DNA from: Acidimicrobiales bacterium
GTDB lineage: Bacteria; Actinomycetota; Acidimicrobiia; Acidimicrobiales; SZUA-35
Reading direction: 5' to 3'
DNA length: 7,081 nt
Assembly (NCBI GenBank): GCA_013003325.1
Contig: JABDJU010000121.1
Coordinates: 1-7,081, forward strand
A program made the translations under genes and the position numbers. Positions 5,935 to 7,081 of this stretch are shown piece after piece. The notes beneath the pieces are model-generated. The model worked only from the letters and a program-made list of their open reading frames with translations, was not told where the DNA came from and did no database searches. Positions within the stretch are counted from its first letter, which is position 1. The number at the start of each line of letters is the position of its first letter.

Positions 5935-5950
5935 ACACCATATCTAGTGG
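5935..5950 (+). promoter_or_regulatory. NrdR-box-like site 2 (proximal)
   Basis: ACACCATATCTAGTGG matches the NrdR consensus acaCwAtATaTwGtgt closely and strongly resembles the ACACxAxATCTxGTG form I recall from actinobacterial nrd genes. It lies 41 nt before the nrdA start and 40 bp (start to start) from box 1. Pairs of boxes close to a whole number of helical turns apart are typical for NrdR; 40 bp is slightly short of four turns. Confidence 0.7.
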
Positions 5951-5991
5951 GTCAGCCAACTGGGAAACACAGGCACAAAAGGGAGCACAGA

Positions 5992-7081
5992 GTGACACTG
6001 ATCGACGACACAACCACTGCGGGAGAGGGCATCGCCGGCGATGACATTTCCGTCGACCCCACCCCCCGCATGCGGGTCCGCAAACGCAACGGCTCGCTGG
6101 AACCGGTCGATATCAACCGCATCGTCAACGCGATCGCCAAGGCTTCCGAGGGCCTCTTCGGCGTCGATCCAATGCGGGTGGCCACCCGTACCATTTCGGG
6201 CTTGGCCGACGGGGCCACCACCGCCGAGCTCGACCAACTGTCGATCCGCACCGCCGCCGGCCTGATCGTCGAAGAGCCCGGCTACTCACGGCTGGCCTCG
6301 CGCCTGTTGGCCACGGTGATCGACAAAGAGGTTCGCAACCAGAAGATCCCGTGGTTCTCCGAATCGATCACCGTGGGCCATCAACTCGGTCTGGTGTCCG
6401 ACGAGGTGATGACCTTCGTCGAAGCCAACGCACCGGCGCTCAACGCCGCGATCAACAGCGACCGCGACCGGAGCTTCGAGTTCTTCGGACTGCGCACGGT
6501 GTACGACCGCTACCTGCTGCGCCACCCAGAATCACGGCTGGTGATCGAAACCCCGCAGTACTTCTTCCTTCGGGTCGCCTGCGGGCTGTCGCTCGACGCC
6601 GACGAGGCGATCGAGTTCTACGACCTCATGTCGTCGCTGTCGTACCTCCCGTCGAGCCCCACCCTGTTCAACAGCGGCACCACCCACCCCCAGATGTCGA
6701 GCTGCTACCTGCTCGATTCGCCAGAAGACAGCCTCGAGGGCATCTACAAGCGCTACACCGACATCGCCCGCCTCTCGAAGTTCGCCGGCGGCATCGGGGT
6801 GGCCTGGCACCGGGTCCGCTCGACCGGCAGCCTGATCAAGGGCACCAACGGCCTCTCCAACGGCATCGTGCCCTGGCTCCGCACCCTCGACTCGTCGGTG
6901 TCGGCGGTCAACCAGGGCGGACGGCGCAAGGGCGCTGCCTGTGTGTATCTCGAAACCTGGCACGCCGACGTCGAAGACTTCCTCGAGCTGCGCGACAACA
7001 CCGGCGACCACGCCCGCCGCACCCACAACCTCAACCTGGCCAACTGGATCCCCGACCTGTTCATGAAGCGGGTGGAGCAAG
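5992..7081 (+). CDS. nrdA: Class I ribonucleoside-diphosphate reductase, alpha (catalytic) subunit, N-terminal part
   Basis: Reduces ribonucleoside diphosphates to deoxyribonucleotides in the cytoplasm, working with a radical-generating NrdB beta subunit. 363 residues are visible before the right edge; family members are about 750-950 long. An N-terminal ATP-cone (about 26-115, VRKRNGSLEPVDINRI at 29-44) provides allosteric activity control. The barrel core follows: SSPTLFNSGT (221-230), MSSCYLLD (235-242) with Cys238, the equivalent of E. coli Cys225 of the redox-active pair, FAGGIGVAWHRVRSTGS (264-280) and NQGGRRKGAACVYLETWH (307-324). The catalytic N-x-C-x-E site and the C-terminal cysteines lie beyond the window. 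GTG 5992 is preceded at 6 nt by GGGAG (5981-5985). About 25 residues precede the ATP-cone. The upstream NrdR-like boxes indicate control by NrdR. Whether it is Ia or Ic cannot be told without the beta subunit. Confidence 0.95.
   Translation, partial: MTLIDDTTTAGEGIAGDDISVDPTPRMRVRKRNGSLEPVDINRIVNAIAKASEGLFGVDPMRVATRTISGLADGATTAELDQLSIRTAAGLIVEEPGYSRLASRLLATVIDKEVRNQKIPWFSESITVGHQLGLVSDEVMTFVEANAPALNAAINSDRDRSFEFFGLRTVYDRYLLRHPESRLVIETPQYFFLRVACGLSLDADEAIEFYDLMSSLSYLPSSPTLFNSGTTHPQMSSCYLLDSPEDSLEGIYKRYTDIARLSKFAGGIGVAWHRVRSTGSLIKGTNGLSNGIVPWLRTLDSSVSAVNQGGRRKGAACVYLETWHADVEDFLELRDNTGDHARRTHNLNLANWIPDLFMKRVEQ

Overview
The window is GC-rich (about 60-65% by eye), strongly biased to G/C at third codon positions, and uses GTG starts freely. 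Together with the style of the PcrA/UvrD1-type helicase and the ATP-cone NrdA, this suggests a high-GC actinobacterium. Acidimicrobiia is my best guess, held loosely. There are no tRNAs, rRNAs, insertion sequences, CRISPR arrays or phage genes. Most of it is ordinary chromosomal sequence; the accessory-looking part is the middle.

Layout. (1) 1-922, minus strand: the N-terminal 307 residues of a PcrA/UvrD superfamily 1 DNA helicase, running off the left edge. (2) 923-1002: a short divergent intergenic region with a perfect 12-bp palindrome. (3) 1003-2865, plus strand: an M28 zinc aminopeptidase with an extracytoplasmic catalytic domain and a C-terminal multi-pass membrane domain, a bacterial counterpart of the ER metallopeptidase (ERMP1/Fxna) layout. 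(4) 2866-3015: a 150-nt gap with a GC-rich hairpin, then a strong Shine-Dalgarno in front of a possible 22-codon leader ORF. That ORF ends in an ATGA overlap with the next gene. (5) 3016-3567: an ECF-type sigma factor. (6) 3560-5383: a 607-residue single-pass membrane protein overlapping the sigma gene. It has a short cytoplasmic N-terminus, one membrane helix and a roughly 500-residue outer domain with four Asp-box (BNR) motifs. It is very probably the cognate anti-sigma/sensor, with an apparent beta-propeller sensor domain. (7) 5414-5692, minus strand: a small protein resembling ribbon-helix-helix regulators. (8) 5693-5991: a 299-nt divergent control region with two NrdR-box-like sites, a candidate sigma70 promoter and a separate palindrome. 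(9) 5992-7081, plus strand: the N-terminal 363 residues of class I ribonucleotide reductase alpha subunit NrdA, running off the right edge.

How the parts relate. The sigma/anti-sigma pair forms a self-contained envelope-signalling unit: an outer propeller would sense a ligand or envelope state and release the sigma factor inside. The membrane peptidase upstream is on the same strand and could be a neighbour in function, but a hairpin and 150 nt separate them and nothing proves a link. The nrdA region looks like a standard NrdR-repressed nucleotide-reduction locus. The helicase is unrelated housekeeping.
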